Notes: generated from the sequence alone by a model not told the origin. Shown: positions 11,801 to 26,155, counted from the first letter of the stretch. The stretch is 64,000 bases of DNA from Cladorhizidae sp. MBARI D1340-BT2 (GCA_028752905.1 JAQNBH010000002.1:26581932-26645931); one strand, 5' to 3'. Numbers and translations are program-made.

Positions 11801-14468
11801 GCCAAAATTTTGAGTACTCTAAGTATTTGCAAGTTATGGTGATTTGAAGTGGTAAGGTTTGTGATTTTTCCTGGCGTTTTCCAGTTGCCAAAGAGGTGGC
11901 CTGCCAGTGAAAAACCACTACATTTATTGATAATCTGTTCACATGTTGCAGATAAGGGCCTTCTCTATCAGTTGACAAAATCTGGGACTTTGGTCTTGTT
12001 AATTAGGGCAGTTATGAATTGTACTCTTACTTGATGCTAAACATGTTCTTGATATTTGCCCTAATTTGGTCTATATGTTTCTCATTTTCCCCCCGAAAAT
12101 CTTGTTTTTTTGCCGTGAAGCTCATAACTTTTCTACACTTTACCCAAAAAAGATAATTTTTATATCACCGGATAGCCCTTCTAATTATCTGTCTTTTGTA
12201 CGTGCCAAAAGTTTGAGTACTCTAAGTATTAGGAAGTTATGATGATATGAAGTGGTAAGGTTTGTGATTTTTCCTGGCGTTTTCCAGTTGCCAAAGCGGT
12301 GGCCTGCCAGTGAAAAACCACTACATTTATTGATAATCTGTTCACATGTTGCAGATAAGGGCCTTCTCTATCAGTTGACAAAATCTGGGACTTTGGTCTT
12401 GTTAATTAGGGCAGTTATGAATTGTACTCTTACTTGATGCTAAACATGTTCTTGATATTTGCCCTAATTTGGTCTATATGTTTCTCATTTTCACCCCGAA
12501 AATCTTGTTTTTTTGCCGTGAAGCTCATAACTTTCTACACTTTACCCAAAAAAGATAATTTTTATATCACCGGATAGCTCTTCTAATTATCTGTCTTTTG
12601 TACGTGCCAAAATTTTAAGTACTCTAAGTATTAGCAAGTTATGGTGATTTGAAGTGGTAAGGTTTGGGATTTTTCCTGGCGTTTTCCAGTTGCCAAAGCG
12701 GTGGCCTGCCAGTGAAAAACCACTACATTTATTGATAATCTGTTCACATGTTGCAGATAAGGGCCTTCTCTATCAGTTGACAAAATCTGGGACTTTGGTC
12801 TTGTTAATTAGGGCAGTTATGAATTGTACTCTTACTTGATGCTAAACATGTACTTGATATTTGCCCTAATTTGGTCTATATGTTTCTCATTTTTCCCCCG
12901 AAAATCTTGTTTTTTTGCCGTGAAGCTCATAACTTTTCAATACTTTACCCAAAAAAGATAATTTTTATATCACCAGATAGCCCTTCTAATTATCTGTCTT
13001 TTGTACGTGCCAAAATGTTGAGTACTCTAAGTATTAGGAAGTTATGGTGATTTGAAGTGGTAAGGTTTGGGATTTTTCCTGGCGTTTTCCAGTTGCCAAA
13101 GCGGTGGCCTGCCAGTGAAAAACCACTACATTTATTGATAATCTGTTCACATGTTGCAGATAAGGGCCTTCTCTATCAGTTGACAAAATCTGGGACTTTG
13201 GTCTTGTTAATTAGGGCAGTTATGAATTGTACTCTTACTTGATGCTAAACATGTTCTTGATATTTGCCCTAATTTGGTCTATATGTTTCTCATTTTCCCC
13301 CCGAAAATCTTGTTTTTTTGCCGTGAAGCTCATAACTTTTCTACACTTTACCCAAAAAAGATAATTTTTATATCACTGGATATATAGCCCTTCTAATTAT
13401 CTGTCTTTTGTACGTGCCAAAAGTTTAAGTACTCTAAGTATTAGGAAGTTATGATGATTTCAAGTGGTAAGGTTTGTGATTTTTCCTGGCGTTTTCCAGT
13501 TGCCAAAGCGGTGACCTGCCAGTGAAAAACCACTACATTTATTGATAATCTGTTCACATGTTGCAGATAAGGGCCTTCTCTATCAGTTGACAAAATCTGG
13601 GACTTTGGTCTTGTTAATTAGGGCAGTTATGAATTGTACTCTTACTTGATGCTAAACATGTTCTTGATATTTGCCCTAATTTGGTCTATATGTTTCTCAT
13701 TTTCCCCCCGAAAATCTTGTTTTTTTGCCGTGAAGCTCATAACTTTTCTACACTTTACCCTAAAAAGATAATTTTTATATCACCGAATAGCCCTTCTAAT
13801 TATCTGTCTTTTGTACGTGCCAAAAGTTTGAGTACTCTAAGTATTAGGAAGTTATGATGATTTGAAGTGGTAAGGTTTGTGATTTTTCCTGGCGTTTTCC
13901 AGTTGCCAAAGCGGTGGCCTGCCAGTGAAAAACCACTACATTTATTGATAATCTGTTCACATGTTGCAGATAAGGGCCTTCTCTATCAGTTGACAAAATC
14001 TGGGACTTTGGTCTTGTTAATTAGGGCAGTTATGAATTGTACTCTTACTTGATGCTAAACATGTTCTTGATATTTGCCCTAATTTGGTCTATATGTTTCT
14101 CATTTCCCCCCCGAAAATCTTGTTTTTTTGCCGTGAAGCTCATAACTTTTCTACACTTTACCCAAAAAAGATAATTTTTATATCACCGGATAGCTCTTCT
14201 AATTATCTGTCTTTTGTACGTGCCAAAATTTTAAGTACTCTAAGTATTAGCAAGTTATGGTGATTTGAAGTGGTAAGGTTTGGGATTTTTCCTGGCGTTT
14301 TCCAGTTGCCAAAGCGGTGGCCTGCCAGTGAAAAACCACTACATTTATTGATAATCTGTTCACATGTTGCAGATAAGGGCCTTCTCTATCAGTTGACAAA
14401 ATCTGGGACTTTGGTCTTGTTAATTAGGGCAGTTATGAATTGTACTCTTACTTGATGCTAAACATGTA
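8820..14468 (+). repeat. Higher-order repeat, 7 A monomers x 2 (about 2.82 kb)
   Basis: Copies 8820-11644 (2,825 bp) and 11645-14468 (2,824 bp, one T lost near 12532). Monomer order: 'tttgcaag' type, 'gatatgaag' type, T4 with 'ttttcacccc', T5, T6 with a 4-bp insertion, T7, T4. The second copy has 'accctaaaaag' in T7. Confidence 0.93.
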
Positions 14469-17400
14469 CTTGATATTTGCCCTAATTTGGTCTATATGTT
14501 TCTCATTTCCCCCCCGAAAATCTTGTTTTTTTGCCGTGAAGCTCATAACTTTTCAATACTTTACCCAAAAAAGATAATTTTTATATCACCAGATAGCCCT
14601 TCTAATTATCTGTCTTTTGTACGTGCCAAAATGTTGAGTACTCTAAGTATTAGGAAGTTATGGTGATTTGAAGTGGTAAGGTTTGGGATTTTTCCTGGCG
14701 TTTTCCAGTTGCCAAAGCGGTGGCCTGCCAGTGAAAAACCACTACATTTATTGATAATCTGTTCACATGTTGCAGATAAGGGCCTTCTCTATCAGTTGAC
14801 AAAATCTGGGACTTTGGTCTTGTTAATTAGGGCAGTTATGAATTGTACTCTTACTTGATGCTAAACATGTTCTTGATATTTGCCCTAATTTGGTCTATAT
14901 GTTTCTCATTTTCCCCCCGAAAATCTTGTTTTTTTGCCGTGAAGCTCATAACTTTTCTACACTTTACCCCAAAAAGATAATTTTTATATCACTGGATAGC
15001 CCTTCTAATTATCTGTCTTTTGTACGTGCCAAAAGTTTAAGTACTCTAAGTATTAGGAAGTTATGATGATTTCAAGTGGTAAGGTTTGTGATTTTTCCTG
15101 GCGTTTTCCAGTTGCCAAAGCGGTGACCTGCCAGTGAAAAACCACTACATTTATTGATAATCTGTTCACATGTTGCAGATAAGGGCCTTCTCTATCAGTT
15201 GACAAAATCTGGGACTTTGGTCTTGTTAATTAGGGCAGTTATGAATTGTACTCTTACTTGATGCTAAACATGTTCTTGATATTTGCCCTAATTTGGTCTA
15301 TATGTTTCTCATTTTCCCCCCGAAAATCTTGTTTTTTTGCCGTGAAGCTCATAACTTTTCTACACTTTACCCAAAAAAGATAATTTTTATATCATCGGAT
15401 AGCTCTTCTAATTATCTGTATTTTGTACGTGCCAAAATTTTAAGTACTCTAAGTATTAGCAAGTTATGGTGATTTGAAGTGGTAAGGTTTGGGATTTTTC
15501 CTGGCGTTTTCCAGTTGCCAAAGCGGTGGCCTGCCAGTGAAAAACCACTACATTTATTGATAATCTGTTCACATGTTGCAGATAAGGGCCTTCTCTATCA
15601 GTTGACAAAATCTGGGACTTTGGTCTTGTTAATTAGGGCAGTTATGAATTGTACTCTTACTTGATGCTAAACATGTACTTGATATTTGCCCTAATTTGGT
15701 CTATATGTTTCTCATTTCCCCCCCGAAAATCTTGTTTTTTTGCCGTGAAGCTCATAACTTTTCTACACTTTACCCAAAAAAGATAATTTTTATATCACCG
15801 GATAGCCCTTCTAATTATCTGTCTTTTGTACGTGCCAAAATGTTGAGTACTCTAAGTATTAGGAAGTTATGGTGATTTGAAGTGGTAAGGTTTGGGATTT
15901 TTCCTGGCGTTTTCCAGTTGCCAAAGCGGTGGCCTGCCAGTGAAAAACCACTACATTTATTGATAATCTGTTCACATGTTGCAGATAAGGGCCTTCTCTA
16001 TCAGTTGACAAAATCTGGGACTTTGGTCTTATTAATTAGGGCAGTTATGAATTGTACTCTTACTTGATGCTAAACATGTTCTTGATATTTGCCCTAATTT
16101 GGTCTATATGTTTCTCATTTTCCCCCCGAAAATCTTGTTTTTTTGCCGTGAAGCTCATAACTTTTCTACACTTTACCCCAAAAAGATAATTTTTATATCA
16201 CCGGATAGCCCTTCTAATTATCTGTCTTTTGTACGTACCAAAATTTTGAATACTCTAAGTATTAGGAAGTTATGATGATTTGAAGTGGTAAGGTTTGTGA
16301 TTTTTCCTGGCGTTTTCCAGTTGCCAAAGCGGTGGCCTGCCAGTGAAAAACCACTACATTTATTGATAATCTGTTCACATGTTGCAGATAAGGGCCTTCT
16401 CTATCAGTTGACAAAATCTGGGACTTTGGTCTTGTTAATTAGGGCAGTTATGAATTGTACTCTTACTTGATGCTAAACATGTACTTGATATTTGCCCTAA
16501 TTTGTTCTATATGTTTCTCATTTCCCCCCCGAAAATCTTGTTTTTTTGCCGTGAAGCTCATAACTTTTCAATACTTTACCCAAAAAAGATAATTTTTATA
16601 TCACCAGATAGCCCTTCTAATTATCTGTCTTTTGTACGTGCCAAAATGTTGAGTACTCTAAGTATTAGGAAGTTATGGTGATTTGAAGTGGTAAGGTTTG
16701 GGATTTTTCCTGGCGTTTTCCAGTTGCCAAAGCGGTGGCCTGCCAGTGAAAAACCACTACATTTATTGATAATCTGTTCACATGTTGCAGATAAGGGCCT
16801 TCTCTATCAGTTGACAAAATCTGGGACTTTGGTCTTGTTAATTAGGGCAGTTATGAATTGTACTCTTACTTGATGCTAAACATGTTCTTGATATTTGCCC
16901 TAATTTGGTCTATATGTTTCTCATTTTCCCCCCGAAAATCTTGTTTTTTTGCCGTGAAGCTCATAACTTTTCTACACTTTACCCCAAAAAGATAATTTTT
17001 ATATCACTGGATAGCCCTTCTAATTATCTGTCTTTTGTACGTGCCAAAAGTTTAAGTACTCTAAGTATTAGGAAGTTATGATGATTTCAAGTGGTAAGGT
17101 TTGTGATTTTTCCTGGCGTTTTCCAGTTGCCAAAGCGGTGACCTGCCAGTGAAAAACCACTACATTTATTGATAATCTGTTCACATGTTGCAGATAAGGG
17201 CCTTCTCTATCAGTTGACAAAATCTGGGACTTTGGTCTTGTTAATTAGGGCAGTTATGAATTGTACTCTTACTTGATGCTAAACATGTTCTTGATATTTG
17301 CCCTAATTTGGTCTATATGTTTCTCATTTTCCCCCCGAAAATCTTGTTTTTTTGCCGTGAAGCTCATAACTTTTCTACACTTTACCCAAAAAAGATAATT

Positions 17401-18498
17401 TTTATATCATCGGATAGCTCTTCTAATTATCTGTATTTTGTACGTGCCAAAATTTTAAGTACTCTAAGTATTAGCAAGTTATGGTGATTTGAAGTGGTAA
17501 GGTTTGGGATTTTTCCTGGCGTTTTCCAGTTGCCAAAGCGGTGGCCTGCCAGTGAAAAACCACTACATTTATTGATAATCTGTTCACATGTTGCAGATAA
17601 GGGCCTTCTCTATCAGTTGACAAAATCTGGGACTTTGGTCTTGTTAATTAGGGCAGTTATGAATTGTACTCTTACTTGATGCTAAACATGTACTTGATAT
17701 TTGCCCTAATTTGGTCTATATGTTTCTCATTTCCCCCCCGAAAATCTTGTTTTTTTGCCGTGAAGCTCATAACTTTTCTACACTTTACCCAAAAAAGATA
17801 ATTTTTATATCACCGGATAGCCCTTCTAATTATCTGTCTTTTGTACGTGCCAAAATGTTGAGTACTCTAAGTATTAGGAAGTTATGGTGATTTGAAGTGG
17901 TAAGGTTTGGGATTTTTCCTGGCGTTTTCCAGTTGCCAAAGCGGTGGCCTGCCAGTGAAAAACCACTACATTTATTGATAATCTGTTCACATGTTGCAGA
18001 TAAGGGCCTTCTCTATCAGTTGACAAAATCTGGGACTTTGGTCTTATTAATTAGGGCAGTTATGAATTGTACTCTTACTTGATGCTAAACATGTTCTTGA
18101 TATTTGCCCTAATTTGGTCTATATGTTTCTCATTTTCCCCCCGAAAATCTTGTTTTTTTGCCGTGAAGCTCATAACTTTTCTACACTTTACCCCAAAAAG
18201 ATAATTTTTATATCACCGGATAGCCCTTCTAATTATCTGTCTTTTGTACGTACCAAAATTTTGAATACTCTAAGTATTAGGAAGTTATGATGATTTGAAG
18301 TGGTAAGGTTTGTGATTTTTCCTGGCGTTTTCCAGTTGCCAAAGCGGTGGCCTGCCAGTGAAAAACCACTACATTTATTGATAATCTGTTCACATGTTGC
18401 AGATAAGGGCCTTCTCTATCAGTTGACAAAATCTGGGACTTTGGTCTTGTTAATTAGGGCAGTTATGAATTGTACTCTTACTTGATGCTAAACATGTT
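14469..18498 (+). repeat. Higher-order repeat, 5 A monomers x 2 (2,015 bp)
   Basis: Copies 14469-16483 and 16484-18498. Order is T5, T6, T8, an 'atgttgag' monomer with 'cttattaatt', then T9. A private 'atttgttcta' marks the start of the second copy. Confidence 0.93.
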
Positions 18499-21400
18499 CT
18501 TGATATTTGCCCTAATTTGGTCTATATGTTTCTCATTTTCACCCCGAAAATCTTGTTTTTTTGCCGTGAAGCTCATAACTTTTCTACACTTTACCCAAAA
18601 AAGATAATTTTTATATCACCGGATAGCTCTTCTAATTATCTGTCTTTTGTACGTGCCAAAATTTTAAGTACTCTAAGTATTAGCAAGTTATGGTGATTTG
18701 AAGTGGTAAGGTTTGGGATTTTTCCTGGCGTTTTCCAGTTGCCAAAGCGGTGGCCTGCCAGTGAAAAACCACTACATTTATTGATAATCTGTTCACATGT
18801 TGTAGATAAGGGCCTTCTCTATCAGTTGACAAAATCTGGGACTTTGGTCTTGTTAATTAGGGCAGTTATGAATTGTACTCTTACTTGATGCTAAACATGT
18901 ACTTGATATTTGCCCTAATTTGGTCTATATGTTTCTCATTTCCCCCCCGAAAATCTTGTTTTTTTGCCGTGAAGCTCATAACTTTTCAATACTTTACCCA
19001 AAAAAGATAATTTTTATATCACCAGATAGCCCTTCTAATTATCTGTCTTTTGTACGTGCCAAAATGTTGAGTACTCTAAGTATTAGGAAGTTATGATGAT
19101 TTCAAGTGGTAAGGTTTGTGATTTTTCCTGGCGTTTTCCAGTTGCCAAAGCGGTGACCTGCCAGTGAAAAACCACTACATTTATTGATAATCTGTTCACA
19201 TGTTGCAGATAAGGGCCTTCTCTATCAGTTGACAAAATCTGGGACTTTGGTCTTGTTAATTAGGGCAGTTATGAATTGTACTCTTACTTGATGCTAAACA
19301 TGTTCTTGATATTTGCCCTAATTTGGTCTATATGTTTCTCATTTTCCCCCCGAAAATCTTGTTTTTTTGCCGTGAAGCTCATAACTTTTCTACACTTTAC
19401 CCAAAAAAGATAATTTTTATATCACCGAATAGCCCTTCTAATTATCTGTCTTTTGTACGTGCCAAAAGTTTGAGTACTCTAAGTATTAGGAAGTTATGAT
19501 GATTTGAAGTGGTAAGGTTTGTGATTTTTCCTGGCGTTTTCCAGTTGCCAAAGCGGTGGCCTGCCAGTGAAAAACCACTACATTTATTGATAATCTGTTC
19601 ACATGTTGCAGATAAGGGCCTTCTCTATCAGTTGACAAAATCTGGGACTTTGGTCTTGTTAATTAGGGCAGTTATGAATTGTACTCTTACTTGATGCTAA
19701 ACATGTTCTTGATATTTGCCCTAATTTGGTCTATATGTTTCTCATTTTCCCCCCGAAAATCTTGTTTTTTTGCCGTGAAGCTCATAACTTTTCTACACTT
19801 TACCCAAAAAAGATAATTTTTATATCACCGGATAGCTCTTCTAATTATCTGTCTTTTGTACGTGCCAAAATTTTAAGTACTCTAAGTATTAGCAAGTTAT
19901 GGTGATTTGAAGTGGTAAGGTTTGGGATTTTTCCTGGCGTTTTCCAGTTGCCAAAGCGGTGGCCTGCCAGTGAAAAACCACTACATTTATTGATAATCTG
20001 TTCACATGTTGCAGATAAGGGCCTTCTCTATCAGTTGACAAAATCTGGGACTTTGGTCTTGTTAATTAGGGCAGTTATGAATTGTACTCTTACTTGATGC
20101 TAAACATGTTCTTGATATTTGCCCTAATTTGGTCTATATGTTTCTCATTTTCCCCCCGAAAATCTTGTTTTTTTGCCGTGAAGCTCATAACTTTTCTATA
20201 CTTTACCCAAAAAAGATAATTTTTATATCACTGGATAGCCCTTCTAATTATCTGTCTTTTGTACGTGCCAAAAGTTTAAGTACTCTAAGTATTAGGAAGT
20301 TATGATGATTTCAAGTGGTAAGGTTTGTGATTTTTCCTGGCGTTTTCCAGTTGCCAAAGCGGTGACCTGCCAGTGAAAAACCACTACATTTATTGATAAT
20401 CTGTTCACATGTTGCAGATAAGGGCCTTCTCTATCAGTTGACAAAATCTGGGACTTTGGTCTTGTTAATTAGGGCAGTTATGAATTGTACTCTTACTTGA
20501 TGCTAAACATGTTCTTGATATTTGCCCTAATTTGGTCTATATGTTTCTCATTTTCCCCCCGAAAATCTTGTTTTTTTGCCGTGAAGCTCATAACTTTTTT
20601 ACACTTTACCCAAAAAAGATAATTTTTATATCACCGAATAGCCCTTCTAATTATCTGTCTTTTGTACGTGCCAAAAGTTTGAGTACTCTAAGTATTAGGA
20701 AGTTATGATGATTTGAAGTGGTAAGGTTTGTGATTTTTCCTGGCGTTTTCCAGTTGCCAAAGCGGTGGCCTGCCAGTGAAAAACCACTACATTTATTGAT
20801 AATCTGTTCACATGTTGCAGATAAGGGCCTTCTCTATCAGTTGACAAAATCTGGGACTTTGGTCTTGTTAATTAGGGCAGTTATGAATTGTACTCTTACT
20901 TGATGCTAAACATGTTCTTGATATTTGCCCTAATTTGGTCTATATGTTTCTCATTTTCCCCCCGAAAATCTTGTTTTTTTGCCGTGAAGCTCATAACTTT
21001 TCTACACTTTACCCAAAAAAGATAATTTTTATATCACCGGATAGCTCTTCTAATTATCTGTCTTTTGTACGTGCCAAAATTTTAAGTACTCTAAGTATTA
21101 GCAAGTTATGGTGATTTGAAGTGGTAAGGTTTGGGATTTTTCCTGGCGTTTTCCAGTTGCCAAAGCGGTGGCCTGCCAGTGAAAAACCACTACATTTATT
21201 GATAATCTGTTCACATGTTGCAGATAAGGGCCTTCTCTATCAGTTGACAAAATCTGGGACTTTGGTCTTGTTAATTAGGGCAGTTATGAATTGTACTCTT
21301 ACTTGATGCTAAACATGTACTTGATATTTGCCCTAATTTGGTCTATATGTTTCTCATTTCCCCCCCGAAAATCTTGTTTTTTTGCCGTGAAGCTCATAAC

Positions 21401-22528
21401 TTTTCAATACTTTACCCAAAAAAGATAATTTTTATATCACCAGATAGCCCTTCTAATTATCTGTCTTTTGTACGTGCCAAAATGTTGAGTACTCTAAGTA
21501 TTAGGAAGTTATGGTGATTTGAAGTGGTAAGGTTTGGGATTTTTCCTGGCGTTTTCCAGTTGCCAAAGCGGTGGCCTGCCAGTGAAAAACCACTACATTT
21601 ATTGATAATCTGTTCACATGTTGCAGATAAGGGCCTTCTCTATCAGTTGACAAAATCTGGGACTTTGGTCTTGTTAATTAGGGCAGTTATGAATTGTACT
21701 CTTACTTGATGCTAAACATGTTCTTGATATTTGCCCTAATTTGGTCTATATGTTTCTCATTTTCCCCCCGAAAATCTTGTTTTTTTGCCGTGAAGCTCAT
21801 AACTTTTCTACACTTTACCCAAAAAAGATAATTTTTATATCACTGGATAGCCCTTCTAATTATCTGTCTTTTGTACGTGCCAAAATTTTAAGTACTCTAA
21901 GTATTAGCAAGTTATAGTGATTTGAAGTGGTAAGGTTTGTGATTTTTCCTGGCGTTTTCCAGTTGCCAAAGCGGTGGCCTGCCAGTGAAAAACCACTACA
22001 TTTATTGATAATCTGTTCACATGTTGCAGATAAGGGCCTTCTCTATCAGTTGACAAAATCTGGGACTTTGGTCTTGTTAATTAGGGCAGTTATGAATTGT
22101 ACTCTTACTTGATGCTAAACATGTTCTTGATATTTGCCCTAATTTGGTCTATATGTTTCTCATTTTCCCCCCGAAAATCTTGTTTTTTTGCCGTGAAGCT
22201 CATAACTTTTCTACACTTTACCCAAAAAAGATAATTTTTATATCACCGGATAGCTCTTCTAATTATCTGTCTTTTGTACGTGCCAAAATTTTAAGTACTC
22301 TAAGTATTAGCAAGTTATGGTGATTTGAAGTGGTAAGGTTTGGGATTTTTCCTGGCGTTTTCCAGTTGCCAAAGCGGTGGCCTGCCAGTGAAAAACCACT
22401 ACATTTATTGATAATCTGTTCACATGTTGCAGATAAGGGCCTTCTCTATCAGTTGACAAAATCTGGGACTTTGGTCTTGTTAATTAGGGCAGTTATGAAT
22501 TGTACTCTTACTTGATGCTAAACATGTA

Positions 22529-25500
22529 CTTGATATTTGCCCTAATTTGGTCTATATGTTTCTCATTTCCCCCCCGAAAATCTTGTTTTTTTGCCGTGAA
22601 GCTCATAACTTTTCAATACTTTACCCAAAAAAGATAATTTTTATATCACCAGATAGCCCTTCTAATTATCTGTCTTTTGTACGTGCCAAAATGTTGAGTA
22701 CTCTAAGTATTAGGAAGTTATGGTGATTTGAAGTGGTAAGGTTTGGGATTTTTCCTGGCGTTTTCCAGTTGCCAAAGCGGTGGCCTGCCAGTGAAAAACC
22801 ACTACATTTATTGATAATCTGTTCACATGTTGCAGATAAGGGCCTTCTCTATCAGTTGACAAAATCTGGGACTTTGGTCTTGTTAATTAGGGCAGTTATG
22901 AATTGTACTCTTACTTGATGCTAAACATGTTCTTGATATTTGCCCTAATTTGGTCTATATGTTTCTCATTTTCCCCCCGAAAATCTTGTTTTTTTGCCGT
23001 GAAGCTCATAACTTTTCTACACTTTACCCAAAAAAGATAATTTTTATATAACTGGATAGCCCTTCTAATTATCTGTCTTTTGTACGTGCCAAAATTTTAA
23101 GTACTCTAAGTATTAGCAAGTTATAGTGATTTGAAGTGGTAAGGTTTGGGATTTTTCCTGGCGTTTTCCAGTTGCCAAAGCGGTGGCCTGCCAGTGAAAA
23201 ACCACTACATTTATTGATAATCTGTTCACATGTTGCAGATAAGGGCCTTCTCTATCAGTTGACAAAATCTGGGACTTTGGTCTTGTTAATTAGGGCAGTT
23301 ATGAATTGTACTCTTACTTGATGCTAAACATGTTCTTGATATTTGCCCTAATTTGGTCTATATGTTTCTCATTTTCCCCCCGAAAATCTTGTTTTTTTGC
23401 CGTGAAGCTCATAACTTTTCTACACTTTACCCAAAAAAGATAATTTTTATATCATCGGATAGCTCTTCTAATTATCTGTATTTTGTACGTGCCAAAATTT
23501 TAAGTACTCTAAGTATTAGCAAGTTATGGTGATTTGAAGTGGTAAGGTTTGGGATTTTTCCTGGCGTTTTCCAGTTGCCAAAGCGGTGGCCTGCCAGTGA
23601 AAAACCACTACATTTATTGATAATCTGTTCACATGTTGCAGATAAGGGCCTTCTCTATCAGTTGACAAAATCTGGGACTTTGGTCTTGTTAATTAGGGCA
23701 GTTATGAATTGTACTCTTACTTGATGCTAAACATGTACTTGATATTTGCCCTAATTTGGTCTATATGTTTCTCATTTCCCCCCCGAAAATCTTGTTTTTT
23801 TGCCGTGAAGCTCATAACTTTTCTACACTTTACCCAAAAAAGATAATTTTTATATCACCGGATAGCCCTTCTAATTATCTGTCTTTTGTACGTGCCAAAA
23901 TGTTGAGTACTCTAAGTATTAGGAAGTTATGGTGATTTGAAGTGGTAAGGTTTGGGATTTTTCCTGGCGTTTTCCAGTTGCCAAAGCGGTGGCCTGCCAG
24001 TGAAAAACCACTACATTTATTGATAATCTGTTCACATGTTGCAGATAAGGGCCTTCTCTATCAGTTGACAAAATCTGGGACTTTGGTCTTGTTAATTAGG
24101 GCAGTTATGAATTGTACTCTTACTTGATGCTAAACATGTACTTGATATTTGCCCTAATTTGGTCTATATGTTTCTCATTTCCCCCCCGAAAATCTTGTTT
24201 TTTTGCCGTGAAGCTCATAACTTTTCAATACTTTACCCAAAAAAGATAATTTTTATATCACCAGATAGCCCTTCTAATTATCTGTCTTTTGTACGTGCCA
24301 AAATGTTGAGTACTCTAAGTATTAGGAAGTTATGGTGATTTGAAGTGGTAAGGTTTGGGATTTTTCCTGGCGTTTTCCAGTTGCCAAAGCGGTGGCCTGC
24401 CAGTGAAAAACCACTACATTTATTGATAATCTGTTCACATGTTGCAGATAAGGGCCTTCTCTATCAGTTGACAAAATCTGGGACTTTGGTCTTGTTAATT
24501 AGGGCAGTTATGAATTGTACTCTTACTTGATGCTAAACATGTTCTTGATATTTGCCCTAATTTGGTCTATATGTTTCTCATTTTCCCCCCGAAAATCTTG
24601 TTTTTTTGCCGTGAAGCTCATAACTTTTCTACACTTTACCCAAAAAAGATAATTTTTATATCACTGGATAGCCCTTCTAATTATCTGTCTTTTGTACGTG
24701 CCAAAATTTTAAGTACTCTAAGTATTAGCAAGTTATAGTGATTTGAAGTGGTAAGGTTTGTGATTTTTCCTGGCGTTTTCCAGTTGCCAAAGCGGTGGCC
24801 TGCCAGTGAAAAACCACTACATTTATTGATAATCTGTTCACATGTTGCAGATAAGGGCCTTCTCTATCAGTTGACAAAATCTGGGACTTTGGTCTTGTTA
24901 ATTAGGGCAGTTATGAATTGTACTCTTACTTGATGCTAAACATGTTCTTGATATTTGCCCTAATTTGGTCTATATGTTTCTCATTTTCCCCCCGAAAATC
25001 TTGTTTTTTTGCCGTGAAGCTCATAACTTTTCTACACTTTACCCAAAAAAGATAATTTTTATATCATCGGATAGCTCTTCTAATTATCTGTATTTTGTAC
25101 GTGCCAAAATTTTAAGTACTCTAAGTATTAGCAAGTTATGGTGATTTGAAGTGGTAAGGTTTGGGATTTTTCCTGGCGTTTTCCAGTTGCCAAAGCGGTG
25201 GCCTGCCAGTGAAAAACCACTACATTTATTGATAATCTGTTCACATGTTGCAGATAAGGGCCTTCTCTATCAGTTGACAAAATCTGGGACTTTGGTCTTG
25301 TTAATTAGGGCAGTTATGAATTGTACTCTTACTTGATGCTAAACATGTACTTGATATTTGCCCTAATTTGGTCTATATGTTTCTCATTTCCCCCCCGAAA
25401 ATCTTGTTTTTTTGCCGTGAAGCTCATAACTTTTCTACACTTTACCCAAAAAAGATAATTTTTATATCACCGGATAGCCCTTCTAATTATCTGTCTTTTG

Positions 25501-25752
25501 TACGTGCCAAAATGTTGAGTACTCTAAGTATTAGGAAGTTATGGTGATTTGAAGTGGTAAGGTTTGGGATTTTTCCTGGCGTTTTCCAGTTGCCAAAGCG
25601 GTGGCCTGCCAGTGAAAAACCACTACATTTATTGATAATCTGTTCACATGTTGCAGATAAGGGCCTTCTCTATCAGTTGACAAAATCTGGGACTTTGGTC
25701 TTATTAATTAGGGCAGTTATGAATTGTACTCTTACTTGATGCTAAACATGTT
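22529..25752 (+). repeat. Higher-order repeat, 4 A monomers x 2 (1,612 bp)
   Basis: Copies 22529-24140 and 24141-25752. Order is T5, an 'actgg' monomer with 'gttatagtg', T8, then an 'atgttgag' monomer. Differences seen: 'atataactgg' versus 'atatcactgg', GGG versus GTG in the second monomer, and 'cttgttaatt' versus 'cttattaatt' in the fourth. Confidence 0.9.
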
Positions 25753-26155
25753 CTTGATATTTGCCCTAATTTGGTCTATATGTTTCTCATTTTCCCCCCG
25801 AAAATCTTGTTTTTTTGCCGTGAAGCTCATAACTTTTCTACACTTTACCCAAAAAAGATAATTTTTATATCACCGGATAGCCCTTCTAATTATCTGTCTT
25901 TTGTACGTACCAAAATTTTGAATACTCTAAGTATTAGGAAGTTATGATGATTTGAAGTGGTAAGGTTTGGGATTTTTCCTGGCGTTTTCCAGTTGCCAAA
26001 GCGGTGGCCTGCCAGTGAAAAACCACTACATTTATTGATAATCTGTTCACATGTTGCAGATAAGGGCCTTCTCTATCAGTTGACAAAATCTGGGACTTTG
26101 GTCTTGTTAATTAGGGCAGTTATGAATTGTACTCTTACTTGATGCTAAACATGTT

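Larger units (their letters stand above)
8010..26155 (+). repeat. Pure A array, 45 monomers (18,146 bp)
   Basis: Forty-five head-to-tail A monomers without a B block. The length equals 45 x 403 plus three 4-bp insertions and minus one base. The first (8010-8416) has the 'aattattttttat' insertion. The copies starting at 10432 and 13256 have a different 4-bp insertion ('ggatatatagccc'); the copy at 12451-12852 lacks one T. Recurrent variants: T4 'attttaag' with 'agcaag'; T5 'caatac', 'accagatag', 'atgttgag'; T6 'actgg', 'agtttaag', 'tttcaag', 'ggtgacc'; T7 'accgaatag'; T8 'atcatcgg' with 'ctgtattttg'; T9 'gtaccaaaattttgaatac'. Their order builds 7-mer, 5-mer and 4-mer higher-order repeats. Confidence 0.96.

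Noticed and set aside
8010..26155. CRISPR array
   Set aside because: Repeats are about 403 bp with no short repeat and no unique spacers.
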